Source: Thermoproteota archaeon (lineage in GTDB: Archaea > Thermoproteota > Methanomethylicia > Culexarchaeales > Culexmicrobiaceae). Taken from it: 5,304 nucleotides of DNA. The position numbers were made by a program, and so were the translations under genes. A model generated the notes under the pieces. The model worked only from the letters and a program-made list of their open reading frames with translations. It made no database searches and was not told the origin of the DNA. This document shows, one piece after another, positions 1 through 5,304 of the stretch; positions within the stretch are counted from its first letter, which is position 1, and every line of letters begins with the position of its first letter. The stretch is from positions 1-5,304 of the forward strand of contig QMQW01000030.1 of the NCBI GenBank assembly GCA_003650625.1, read 5' to 3'.

Positions 1-396
1 AGTTTGCCCGGAAGCTCCCATTCCAGCTTCATACTCGCCCCTCTTAGCCGAAACCACGAGAACTGCAGCATCGGCCTGCGAAGCTCCTGTAATCATGTTT
101 TTAACGAAGTCCCTGTGCCCAGGCGCATCTATGATTGTGAAGTAGTACTTTGGAGTCTCGAACTTCCAGAAGGACAAGTCTATCGTTAAGCCTCGCTCCC
201 TCTCCTCCTTCAGCTTGTCCATGATCCAAGCGAACTTAAAGGACTCCTTTCCAATCTTCTTAGACTCTTCCTCCAGGGCCCTCATGGTGCGCTCGTCAAC
301 GTTACCTGTGAGGAAGAGCAAATGCCCCATCAAGGTGCTCTTCCCGTGATCCACGTGCCCTATAACTACGAGGTTTAAATGTGGCTTCTCAGACAT
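1..396 (-). CDS. tuf: Translation elongation factor 1-alpha (aEF1A), N-terminal part, cut by window edge
   Basis: This GTPase delivers aminoacyl-tRNA to the ribosomal A site in the cytoplasm. The window holds 132 codons, starting [20 protein letters not shown] and running out of the left edge in frame, so roughly the last two thirds of a typical 430-residue protein are missing. Visible G-domain motifs are the P-loop GHVDHGKS (residues 13-20), the switch I end RERGLTID (66-73, Leu70 where Val or Ile is usual) and the G3 motif DAPGH (90-94), followed by the conserved [16 protein letters not shown] stretch (96-111). The NKxD motif lies outside the window. The ATG at 396-394 is preceded by GGGAGTGA at 410-403 with a 6-base spacer, which supports this start. 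The gene lies downstream of rps7 on the same strand, the usual archaeal arrangement, but has its own candidate promoter in the gap. The divergent start region typical of archaea rules out bacterial EF-Tu. Identity is essentially certain. Confidence 0.97.
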   Translation of the reverse strand, partial: MSEKPHLNLVVIGHVDHGKSTLMGHLLFLTGNVDERTMRALEEESKKIGKESFKFAWIMDKLKEERERGLTIDLSFWKFETPKYYFTIIDAPGHRDFVKNMITGASQADAAVLVVSAKRGEYEAGMGASGQT

Positions 397-443
397 TTCA
401 TATCACTCCCATGTGCTTCGGCGAAACTAATCTTGAAACCGGC

Positions 444-458
444 TATTTAAGGTTTTTG
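444..458 (-). promoter_or_regulatory. Candidate BRE/TATA promoter for EF1A
   Basis: Read on the minus strand, the sequence is GCAAAAACCTTAAATAG: a purine- and A-rich BRE-like element followed directly by a TATA-like TTAAATA. Transcription would be expected about 25 bases downstream, near 423, giving a leader of about 25-30 bases before the ATG at 396. It lies in the 96-base gap between the rps7 stop and the EF1A start, so EF1A can probably be transcribed separately from rps7. This is inferred from archaeal promoter consensus only. Confidence 0.5.
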
Positions 459-492
459 CGGTTTAAACCATGAGAAAAGCAGCGGCTGAAGC

Positions 493-1074
493 CTACCTGG
501 AAGATAGAGCTATCCTCTCTATTTCCTCCTTCTTCTGAATAGCATATGACTTAGGGTCGCCATTAGCTGCGAGAATGATCTCCTCAGCCAAGCACTCTTC
601 AATGCTCTTCGGATTGCTGAACGAAGCTCTCCTGGCTCCATCAGTTATGAAGCGCAGCGCCAAATCAAGCCTCCTCATCGGCGAAATGTCCACTGCCTGA
701 TGGTAAACTATTCCTCCATAAACTATCCTAGTAGTCTCCTCCCTCGGAGCGGCATTCTCAAGAGCTCTAACGAGAACTTGAATTGGATTTTCTCCAGTCC
801 TCAAATGTATTATTTCAAATGCATGCTTAACTATGTTTGTCGCCAGCGTCTTCTTGCCCATGTTCTTCCCGGGCCTCATAACCTTATTTATCAGTCGCTC
901 AACAATTGGAACCTCAGCCTTCCCAAACGGCTTGTGCTCATGTCTGCCGCCGGTGTGCGGAAGGAAGACTGGCTTTAAGCATATGTACCTTTTAAGCCCC
1001 GGATCCCTAACTTCAACGTCCTCATACGGCCACTTGCCGAACAGCTTGATATCAACCTTCACGGCCTTGCCCAA
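493..1074 (-). CDS. rps7: Small ribosomal subunit protein uS7, archaeal type
   Basis: S7 binds the 3' major domain of 16S rRNA, nucleates assembly of the 30S head and lines the E-site mRNA channel. The 193-residue length is normal for archaeal S7. The conserved core is plain: [19 protein letters not shown] (60-78), [18 protein letters not shown] (104-121), [15 protein letters not shown] (126-140), and the basic C-terminus [18 protein letters not shown]. The start is TTG at 1074-1072. An in-frame TGA lies only three codons upstream, so no earlier ATG is available, and GGGAGATGA at 1089-1081 sits 6 bases before the TTG. A GTG at codon 5 is the only close alternative, and its spacing to this Shine-Dalgarno is worse. 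The gene is followed by EF1A on the same strand. Its usual upstream partner rps12 is not there: it sits 3.3 kb away facing the other direction. Product identity is certain; the start is well supported. Confidence 0.96.
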   Translation of the reverse strand: MGKAVKVDIKLFGKWPYEDVEVRDPGLKRYICLKPVFLPHTGGRHEHKPFGKAEVPIVERLINKVMRPGKNMGKKTLATNIVKHAFEIIHLRTGENPIQVLVRALENAAPREETTRIVYGGIVYHQAVDISPMRRLDLALRFITDGARRASFSNPKSIEECLAEEIILAANGDPKSYAIQKKEEIERIALSSR

Positions 1075-1080
1075 GAGCGC

Positions 1081-1089
1081 TCATCTCCC
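1081..1089 (-). promoter_or_regulatory. Shine-Dalgarno that fixes the TTG start of rps7
   Basis: The minus strand reads GGGAGATGA, close to the archaeal anti-Shine-Dalgarno complement GGAGGTGA, and ends 6 bases before the TTG at 1074-1072. Its own terminal ATG (1084-1082) is out of frame with rps7. This site is the main reason for accepting a TTG start. Confidence 0.7.
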
Positions 1090-1133
1090 AATCAATACCA
1101 CTAACGGCTCAAGGTATAACTCTATATGAAATC

Positions 1134-1147
1134 AATAAATCTTTCGC
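1134..1147 (-). promoter_or_regulatory. Candidate BRE/TATA promoter for rps7
   Basis: The minus strand reads GCGAAAGATTTATTG: BRE-like GCGAAAG followed by TATA-like ATTTATT. The predicted transcription start is near 1112, giving a leader of about 38 bases. Other AT-rich spots closer to the gene (1113-1127) lack an A-rich BRE. Assigned by consensus only. Confidence 0.5.
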
Positions 1148-1158
1148 TCCTCAGCATC

Positions 1159-1180
1159 GAAAAGCTTAAGCCTTATTTAC
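1159..1180 (+). promoter_or_regulatory. Candidate promoter for the por operon
   Basis: The stretch contains GAAAAG followed by CTTAAG, and then CTTATTTAC at 1172-1180. Either could be the TATA element. The first has the better BRE and predicts a start near 1191; the second has the better TATA match and predicts a start near 1201. Both leave a short leader before the porG ATG at 1224. It lies within the divergent 149-base region, back to back with the rps7 promoter. The exact box is uncertain. Confidence 0.4.
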
Positions 1181-1212
1181 GTTAGGTTAAACGCGACGTA
1201 AAAAATTGTTGT

Positions 1213-1218
1213 GGAGGG
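1213..1218 (+). promoter_or_regulatory. Shine-Dalgarno that fixes the porG start
   Basis: GGAGGG ends 5 bases before the ATG at 1224. The reading frame is open back to a TTG at 1206, but that longer start would put this site inside the coding region and add six residues (MLWRAY) not expected in the family. The ATG is therefore preferred. Confidence 0.75.
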
Positions 1219-1223
1219 CTTAC

Positions 1224-1787
1224 ATGTTTGAAGTAAGATGGCATGGAAGAGGCGGTCAAGGAGCGTGGACAGCGAGCAACCTACTGGCAGTAGCTGCCCT
1301 TAAGGAGGGAAAGCACGCCCAGTCATTTCCAACATTTGGACCTGAAAGAATGGGGGCGCCAATAATGGCATTCACTAGAGTGAGCGAAGAGCCAATAGAA
1401 ATACACTGCGGAATATACAATCCAGATGCAGTAATAGTTCTAGACCCAACCCTCCTAAAGTCAATTCCAGTTATCGAAGGGCTAAAGGAGGGCGGACTCA
1501 TCATCGTGAACTACAGAGGAACACCCGAAGAGCTGGCTGAGAGCCTCGGCATCAAGGGGAAGGGCTATAAGGTCTACGTCGTGCCTGCAACCGACATTGC
1601 AGTGGAAATTCTAGGAAGGGGAATCACGAACACAGCCATGCTCGGCGCCCTAGTTAAGGCGACGGGAATAGTGAAGCTTGAAAGCGTATACGAAGCTCTC
1701 AAGGAGAGATTTCCAGGCAAGATTGGAGAGCTAAACGTCAAGGTGGTTGAGAAGTCATTTAATGAAACTAGGGGGATTGAATCATGA
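1224..1787 (+). CDS. porG: Pyruvate (2-oxoacid):ferredoxin oxidoreductase, gamma subunit
   Basis: This is the gamma subunit of the heterotetrameric oxidoreductase, corresponding to the fused gamma domain of the large single-chain pyruvate:ferredoxin oxidoreductases. It has 187 residues, normal for PorG. The signature HGRGGQGA is at residues 7-14, the FPTFGPERMGAP stretch at 35-46, and the late conserved NTAMLGALVKATG at 136-148. No iron-sulfur cysteine motif is present, as expected for this subunit. The start at 1224 is chosen over an upstream in-frame TTG because of the GGAGGG ribosome binding site. The gene opens a four-gene operon in the order gamma-delta-alpha-beta, and its stop overlaps the porD start by 4 bases (ATGA), which suggests translational coupling. 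Pyruvate is the likeliest substrate from this layout; a 2-ketoisovalerate enzyme (Vor) cannot be excluded from this subunit alone. Confidence 0.93.
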   Translation: MFEVRWHGRGGQGAWTASNLLAVAALKEGKHAQSFPTFGPERMGAPIMAFTRVSEEPIEIHCGIYNPDAVIVLDPTLLKSIPVIEGLKEGGLIIVNYRGTPEELAESLGIKGKGYKVYVVPATDIAVEILGRGITNTAMLGALVKATGIVKLESVYEALKERFPGKIGELNVKVVEKSFNETRGIES

Positions 1788-2053
1788 GTCAGCTAAAAGG
1801 TTGGCGTGAAGTTCCAATTGCAGGAGTATGCTGGAAGCTGTCAACCGAGTTTAAAACTGGAGATTGGAGGACGTTCAAGCCAGTAATAGATCAGGGCAAG
1901 TGCATTAAGTGCTTAACCTGCTGGGTTTACTGCCCAGACAGCGCCATAGAGTGGGATGGAGAAAAAGTCCAAGTAAACTACGACTTCTGCAAGGGCTGCG
2001 GAATCTGCGCTGAGGAATGCCCAGTTAAAGCCATAGAGATGGTTTTGGAGTGA
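1784..2053 (+). CDS. porD: Pyruvate (2-oxoacid):ferredoxin oxidoreductase, delta subunit (2x[4Fe-4S] ferredoxin-like)
   Basis: This subunit carries electrons from the catalytic beta subunit to external ferredoxin through two [4Fe-4S] clusters. The 89-residue protein has two classic motifs: C40-x2-C43-x2-C46-x3-C50-P and C69-x2-C72-x2-C75-x3-C79-P, each followed by an Ala-Ile pair. A 39-residue N-terminal extension with a GDWRTFKPVID stretch (26-36) precedes them, as is usual for PorD and unlike a free ferredoxin. It also contains an isolated Cys16. The ATG at 1784 overlaps the porG TGA, with GGGGGAT upstream inside porG as ribosome binding site. The next gene, porA, starts 10 bases after the stop. 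Context and sequence agree, so the assignment is secure. Confidence 0.95.
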   Translation: MSQLKGWREVPIAGVCWKLSTEFKTGDWRTFKPVIDQGKCIKCLTCWVYCPDSAIEWDGEKVQVNYDFCKGCGICAEECPVKAIEMVLE

Positions 2054-2063
2054 GGTGATTTAG

Positions 2064-3290
2064 ATGGCAGTTAAGCAGGTGGTAATGGGGCTAAATGGTG
2101 ATGAGGCAGTTGCATGGGCCGTAAAGCAGTGCAACGTAGACATGGTGGCAGCATACCCAATAACGCCTCAAACCCTAATAGTAGAGCGATTCTCGGAGTT
2201 CGTAGCTAATGGCGAAGTTGACACCGAATTCGTCGCAGTTGAGTCGGAGCACTCAGCTCTAAGCACATGCATTGGAGCAGCAGCAGTTGGAGCGCGAACG
2301 TTCACAGCAACCGCAGCTAATGGGCTTGCCCTAATGTGGGAGATAGTCTACATAGCCTCAAGCATGAGGCTGCCAATAGTGATGGCCATAGTTAACAGGG
2401 CGCTCTCAGGCCCAATATGCATTCACTGCGACCACGGAGACTCCATGGGCTGCAGGGATTCAAGCTGGAGTCAAATGTACGTGGAGGACGCGCAGGAAGC
2501 CTATGACACGATAATTCAAGCATTTAGAATTGGAGAGCACCCAGACGTCCAGCTTCCAGTAATGGTAATGCTAGATGGGTTCCTCCTAAGCCACACCCTT
2601 CAAAACGTCAACATCCTGCCAGACGAGGTCGTGAGGAAGTTCGTTGGAACTAGAAAGCCAGTTGAAATCGAAGTTCCATATCTAGGAAAAGTTCCAATGG
2701 CCCTAGATCCAGATAAGCCGCTGACCTTCGGCCCACTAGACCTATACGACTACTACTACGAGCATAAAATGCAGCAGCACGTAGCCATGGAAAAGGCCAG
2801 GGCAGTGATAAAGCAGATCAACGAGGAATACTCCAAGATAAGCGGCAGGAAGTATGGAGATGGATTCATCGACTGCTATGGAATTGAAGACGCAGAAGTA
2901 GCAACCATAGTTCTAGGATCAACTGCAGGAACAGTGAGAAGCGTAGTCAAGCAGCTGAGGAAGAAGGGCTTAAAGGCAGGCGTGCTGAGGCTAAGAACCT
3001 TCAGGCCATTCCCAGCAGAGGAGCTCATCCAAGCACTCAAGCAAGTCAAGGTCGTAGGCGTACTGGATAGGTGCGGCCCCTTCGGAGCATTCGGAGGCCC
3101 AGTATTCCTTGAAACCCGATCAGCATTCTACGACGAAGCTGAAAGGCCAATGATAGTGAACTACATCTACGGCCTCGGAGGCAGGGACATGCATCCGGAA
3201 TTGATAAAGCAAGTATACGACGACCTATTCGAGGTCCTGAAGGCCAAGCGCGTTGAAAAACCTGTAAAATTCATAGGGGTGAGAGAATGA
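2064..3290 (+). CDS. porA: Pyruvate (2-oxoacid):ferredoxin oxidoreductase, alpha subunit
   Basis: The alpha subunit supplies the pyrimidine-binding half of the TPP site and substrate-binding residues. The 408-residue length is slightly above the usual 390-400. Domain I begins near residue 5. AAYPITPQT (29-37) includes Thr34. VESEHSA (59-65) includes Glu60, the expected activator of the TPP aminopyrimidine. VNRALSGP (110-117) includes Arg112, equivalent to the arginine that contacts the substrate carboxylate in known enzymes. The C-terminal transketolase-like domain covers roughly 270-395 and contains LRLRTFRPFPAEEL and YGLGGRD. An unusual cysteine cluster (Cys119, Cys122, Cys130) follows Arg112. 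The Shine-Dalgarno GAGGTGAT at 2052-2059 overlaps the porD stop and lies 4 bases before the ATG. The stop overlaps the porB start by 4 bases. Active-site residues look intact; pyruvate as substrate is inferred. Confidence 0.95.
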   Translation: MAVKQVVMGLNGDEAVAWAVKQCNVDMVAAYPITPQTLIVERFSEFVANGEVDTEFVAVESEHSALSTCIGAAAVGARTFTATAANGLALMWEIVYIASSMRLPIVMAIVNRALSGPICIHCDHGDSMGCRDSSWSQMYVEDAQEAYDTIIQAFRIGEHPDVQLPVMVMLDGFLLSHTLQNVNILPDEVVRKFVGTRKPVEIEVPYLGKVPMALDPDKPLTFGPLDLYDYYYEHKMQQHVAMEKARAVIKQINEEYSKISGRKYGDGFIDCYGIEDAEVATIVLGSTAGTVRSVVKQLRKKGLKAGVLRLRTFRPFPAEELIQALKQVKVVGVLDRCGPFGAFGGPVFLETRSAFYDEAERPMIVNYIYGLGGRDMHPELIKQVYDDLFEVLKAKRVEKPVKFIGVRE

Positions 3291-4243
3291 GCTTGAAATT
3301 AAATTTAAAGGAATTAGCTAAAAAGCCTAAGCTCCTACTACCCGGCCACAGGCTCTGCGCCGGGTGCGGAGCATCAATCATCGTAAGGCAAGCACTAATG
3401 GCACTACGCGGACCCACAATTCTAGCCAATGCAACCGGATGCCTAGAAGTTGCAACCACAATATACCCATACACTTCATGGAAGCTCCCGTGGATCCACG
3501 TGGCATTCGAAAACGTGGCGGCAGTAGCTTCAGGAATCGAGTCGGGAATAAAGGCGCTCAAGAGGAAAGGCATGTACAAGCACGACCACGTAGACGTAAT
3601 ATGCTTCGCTGGAGACGGCGGAACCTACGACATTGGACTCCAAGCACTAAGCGGCGCATTCGAAAGAGGACACGACTTCCTATACATACTATACGACAAT
3701 GAAGCCTACATGAACACTGGAATTCAGAGGAGCGGAGGAACACCTCTAGGAGCAGCAACCACCACATCCCCCGCTGGAACAGCCATACCTGGAAAGCAGC
3801 AGCACAAAAAGCCCATTGCGGACATAGCAGTAGCCCACCGAATACCATACGTGGCAACTGCAACTCCAGCCCACTGGGCAGACCTCGTAAGAAAAGTGAG
3901 GAAAGGCATAGAAGTTGATGGGCCGGCATTCATCCACGCATTCTCCCCATGCCCAAGAGGGTGGCGGCTTCCAACAAACCAGTCAATCAAAATCGCTAAA
4001 CTCGCAGTGGACACCTGCTACTTCCCACTATGGGAATGCGAAAACGGAAGATGGAGGTTAACCGACAGAAGCCTAGCGATAGCCAAGAAGCCGGAGCTGA
4101 AGAAGCCAATAGAGGAGTTCCTTAAGCCCCAAGGAAGATTCCGACACCTATTCAAGCCCGAAAACAAGCACCTAATAAAGCAGCTGCAAGAGTACGTGGA
4201 CATGGTTTGGGAAGACCTCAAGAAGCGCTGCGAAAACATCTAA
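3287..4243 (+). CDS. porB: Pyruvate (2-oxoacid):ferredoxin oxidoreductase, beta subunit (TPP and [4Fe-4S])
   Basis: The beta subunit binds the TPP diphosphate and the proximal [4Fe-4S] cluster that takes electrons from the TPP intermediate. It has 318 residues, normal for the family. The four expected cluster ligands are visible: Cys24 and Cys27 in LCAGCGAS, Cys52 in NATGCLEV, and Cys222 in FSPCPRGW. The TPP/Mg motif starts at GDGG (109-112) and ends at YDNEAYMNTGIQRSG (136-150), with Asp110 and Asn138 as likely metal ligands. The ATG overlaps the porA TGA as ATGA, and GGGGTGA lies 4 bases upstream within porA. This is the last gene of the operon, followed by a T-run. Extra cysteines at 106 and in the C-terminal region are not known cluster ligands. 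All catalytic elements appear present, so the enzyme should be functional. Confidence 0.96.
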   Translation: MSLKLNLKELAKKPKLLLPGHRLCAGCGASIIVRQALMALRGPTILANATGCLEVATTIYPYTSWKLPWIHVAFENVAAVASGIESGIKALKRKGMYKHDHVDVICFAGDGGTYDIGLQALSGAFERGHDFLYILYDNEAYMNTGIQRSGGTPLGAATTTSPAGTAIPGKQQHKKPIADIAVAHRIPYVATATPAHWADLVRKVRKGIEVDGPAFIHAFSPCPRGWRLPTNQSIKIAKLAVDTCYFPLWECENGRWRLTDRSLAIAKKPELKKPIEEFLKPQGRFRHLFKPENKHLIKQLQEYVDMVWEDLKKRCENI

Positions 4244-4250
4244 AATCCAC

Positions 4251-4260
4251 TCCCTTTTTT
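4251..4260 (+). terminator. Probable poly-T terminator of the por operon
   Basis: The sequence TCCCTTTTTT begins 7 bases after the porB stop and ends in six T. Archaeal RNA polymerase can terminate at short U-tracts without a hairpin, and no stable stem is visible here. The position directly between the operon end and the rps12 promoter supports the call. Confidence 0.5.
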
Positions 4261-4304
4261 ACATTCAACTCAAATGTAATTCAGTTAAGTTTAAGCTAAT
4301 TATT

Positions 4305-4321
4305 GAAGGAAAATTTATTTA
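4305..4321 (+). promoter_or_regulatory. Candidate BRE/TATA promoter for rps12
   Basis: GAAGGAAAATTTATTTA combines a purine-rich BRE-like GAAGGAAAA with the TATA-like TTTATTTA. Transcription would start near 4341, about 24 bases before the ATG. It is the best archaeal promoter match in the window and suggests rps12 is transcribed separately from the por operon. Confidence 0.6.
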
Positions 4322-4364
4322 GGAGCAAGCTATAGCACCAATAGCCTAGAATTGAGGTGAAATC

Positions 4365-4808
4365 ATGCCTGGATCCAAGGCTCCAATGGGCCTCTATGCT
4401 GCGAGGAAGCTGAAGAGGAAGAGGAAGAAGTTCAGGTGGAGCCAGAGAGAGTACAAGAGGAGAATGCTAATGCTAGACGTTAAGGCAGATCCACTTGAAG
4501 GAGCACCCCAAGCAAGAGGAATAGTGATTGAAAAGGTGGGCATAGAGAGCAGGCAGCCCAACTCAGCAGTAAGAAAATGCGTTAGAATTCAGCTAATCAA
4601 AAATGGAAAGCAGGTAACCGCATTCCTACCGGGAGATGGAGCGCTAAACTTCGTCGACGAGCACGACGAAGTCATAATTGAGGGAATTGGAGGCCCCATG
4701 GGCAGATCCTATGGAGACCTGCCGGGAGTTAGATATAAGGTCATAAAGGTTAATGGAGTTTCCCTCAAAGCCCTACTTCAAGGCAAAAAGCAGAAGCCAA
4801 TGAGGTAG
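4365..4808 (+). CDS. rps12: Small ribosomal subunit protein uS12, archaeal type
   Basis: S12 sits at the 30S decoding centre and helps monitor codon-anticodon pairing. The 147-residue length is standard for archaeal uS12 (eukaryal Rps23 family). The basic N-terminus [20 protein letters not shown] is followed by the family stretch [11 protein letters not shown] (24-34), the decoding loop [11 protein letters not shown] (62-72), FLPGDG (87-92) and the second conserved loop [15 protein letters not shown] (117-131). The C-terminus GKKQKPMR is also typical. GAGGTGA at 4354-4360 lies 4 bases before the ATG. The gene normally sits directly upstream of rps7 on the same strand. Here it is 3.3 kb from rps7, on the opposite strand, behind the por operon and with its own promoter. 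Its stop lies 11 bases from the stop of the convergent acyltransferase gene. Identity is certain. Confidence 0.97.
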   Translation: MPGSKAPMGLYAARKLKRKRKKFRWSQREYKRRMLMLDVKADPLEGAPQARGIVIEKVGIESRQPNSAVRKCVRIQLIKNGKQVTAFLPGDGALNFVDEHDEVIIEGIGGPMGRSYGDLPGVRYKVIKVNGVSLKALLQGKKQKPMR

Positions 4809-4819
4809 CACGCTCAAAC

Positions 4820-5304
4820 CTAATTAAAGCCCTTTTCCCACCTAGCCCGCTTCTCACAATACTCGCTAAACGTTCCAATAGGCTTTGCAGGCACCCCAGC
4901 AACAACAGTTCTTGGAGGAACACTTTTAGTAACAACTGCCCCAGCAGCAACTACAGCTTCCTCACCCACCACAACCCCTGAAATCAACGTTGAATTCGCT
5001 CCAATCACCGCCCCCCGCTTCACCACCACGCCCTCAAGCCTCTCACTTGGAGGATACCTGTCATTGGTTAAGCAAGCCCTTGGACCAATGAAAACCCCAT
5101 CCTCAATAACGCATCTAGGGGGAATGTACACGCTGGATTGAATGTTCACATCATCGCCAATCCTAACTCCCCCGTCAATTATGGTGTTCGTTCCAATTCT
5201 AACATTACTTCCAATCACGGTGTTCTCCCTCACAAGCACGCGGTGGCCGGTCTCCAAGTTATCGCCAATTCTGACATTCTCGTAGATCACCGCCCCCGAT
5301 CTTA
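4820..5304 (-). CDS. Left-handed beta-helix acyltransferase (hexapeptide family), 5' end outside window
   Basis: The protein is almost entirely hexapeptide repeats of the [LIV]-G-x4 kind, which form a left-handed beta-helix acting as a trimer on acyl-CoA and a sugar or amino-sugar nucleotide. A GTG at 5290 could be read as the start. However, the frame stays open to the right edge as (x)[15 protein letters not shown], which reads as continuous helix, so the gene is probably truncated and about 25 residues are missing. Numbering from the first full visible codon (Arg1), [10 protein letters not shown] (18-27) carries a candidate catalytic His20, GVFIGP is at 69-74, TNDRYPPS at 79-86, and the typical ending [16 protein letters not shown] is present. 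The TNDRYP segment recalls the WbpD/WlbB/FdtC-like amino-sugar N-acetyltransferases, which suggests surface-glycan or N-glycan sugar modification. The exact substrate cannot be read. The gene is convergent with rps12. Confidence 0.85.
   Translation of the reverse strand, partial: RSGAVIYENVRIGDNLETGHRVLVRENTVIGSNVRIGTNTIIDGGVRIGDDVNIQSSVYIPPRCVIEDGVFIGPRACLTNDRYPPSERLEGVVVKRGAVIGANSTLISGVVVGEEAVVAAGAVVTKSVPPRTVVAGVPAKPIGTFSEYCEKRARWEKGFN

Noticed and set aside
476..492. Possible hairpin terminator after rps7 (CAGCCGCTG then CTTTTC on the minus strand)
   Set aside because: The complementary arms are only four bases with almost no loop, and the T-run is just four bases.
1075..1082. Short shared sequence between the two proposed inversion breakpoints (palindrome GAGCGCTC at 1075-1082, CGCTCA at 4811-4816)
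   Set aside because: A 6-base match is expected by chance and does not amount to inverted repeats able to drive recombination.
833..1129. Plus-strand open frame of 98 codons running antisense to rps7
   Set aside because: It is fully explained by the complementary strand of the well-conserved S7 gene, has no ribosome binding site and resembles no known protein.
1206..1223. Longer porG start at TTG, adding MLWRAY
   Set aside because: GGAGGG at 1213-1218 is ideally placed for the ATG at 1224 and would lie inside the gene if the TTG were used.
3364..3702. Plus-strand alternate frame of 112 codons inside porB, rich in Arg
   Set aside because: The same bases encode conserved PorB cluster and TPP motifs, and the alternate frame has no family resemblance.
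3558..4014. Overlapping minus-strand open frames of 96 and 123 codons within porB
   Set aside because: They are antisense shadows of porB with low-complexity composition (runs of Leu, Cys and Gly) and no start signals.
4830..4840. Short T-run after rps12 as a terminator
   Set aside because: It is only four T within the acyltransferase coding sequence, with nothing else to support it.

Overview
The window is from an archaeon. The coding sequences include an archaeal/eukaryal-type elongation factor 1A and archaeal-type ribosomal proteins S7 and S12. Promoters look like BRE/TATA pairs rather than bacterial -35/-10 boxes, and most starts carry strong Shine-Dalgarno sequences of the GGAGGTGA type. 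The EF1A N-terminus and the small-subunit proteins read like a TACK-lineage (Thermoproteota or Bathyarchaeia-like) organism. That placement comes from memory of family sequences and is only moderately certain. The four-gene 2-oxoacid:ferredoxin oxidoreductase points to ferredoxin-based, probably anaerobic, metabolism.

Layout: bases 1-396 (minus) hold the N-terminal 132 codons of EF1A, cut by the left edge. A 96-base gap with a candidate EF1A promoter separates it from rps7 (493-1074, minus, TTG start). A divergent promoter region lies at 1075-1223. The plus-strand operon porG-porD-porA-porB (1224-4243) follows, coupled by two 4-base ATGA overlaps and one 10-base gap, and ends at a T-run. Next come rps12 with its own promoter (4365-4808, plus) and, 11 bases away and convergent, a left-handed beta-helix acyltransferase (4820 to the right edge, minus). 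The acyltransferase has its true start outside the window.

How the genes work together: PorGDAB should assemble into one heterotetrameric enzyme that uses TPP and three [4Fe-4S] clusters to interconvert pyruvate (or a related 2-oxoacid), CoA and oxidised ferredoxin with acetyl-CoA, CO2 and reduced ferredoxin. S7, S12 and EF1A are translation genes that in many archaea form one colinear block (rps12-rps7-EF1A). Here rps12 faces away from rps7, with the por operon between them. Inverting the single segment from about 1075-1223 to 4809-4819 on paper puts every gene on one strand and restores the order rps12-rps7-EF1A. This rearrangement is the most interesting structural observation.

I found no mobile element, CRISPR array, tRNA, rRNA or convincing novel system. 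All gene-free stretches are shorter than 150 bases and are mostly explained by promoters, ribosome binding sites and a terminator.
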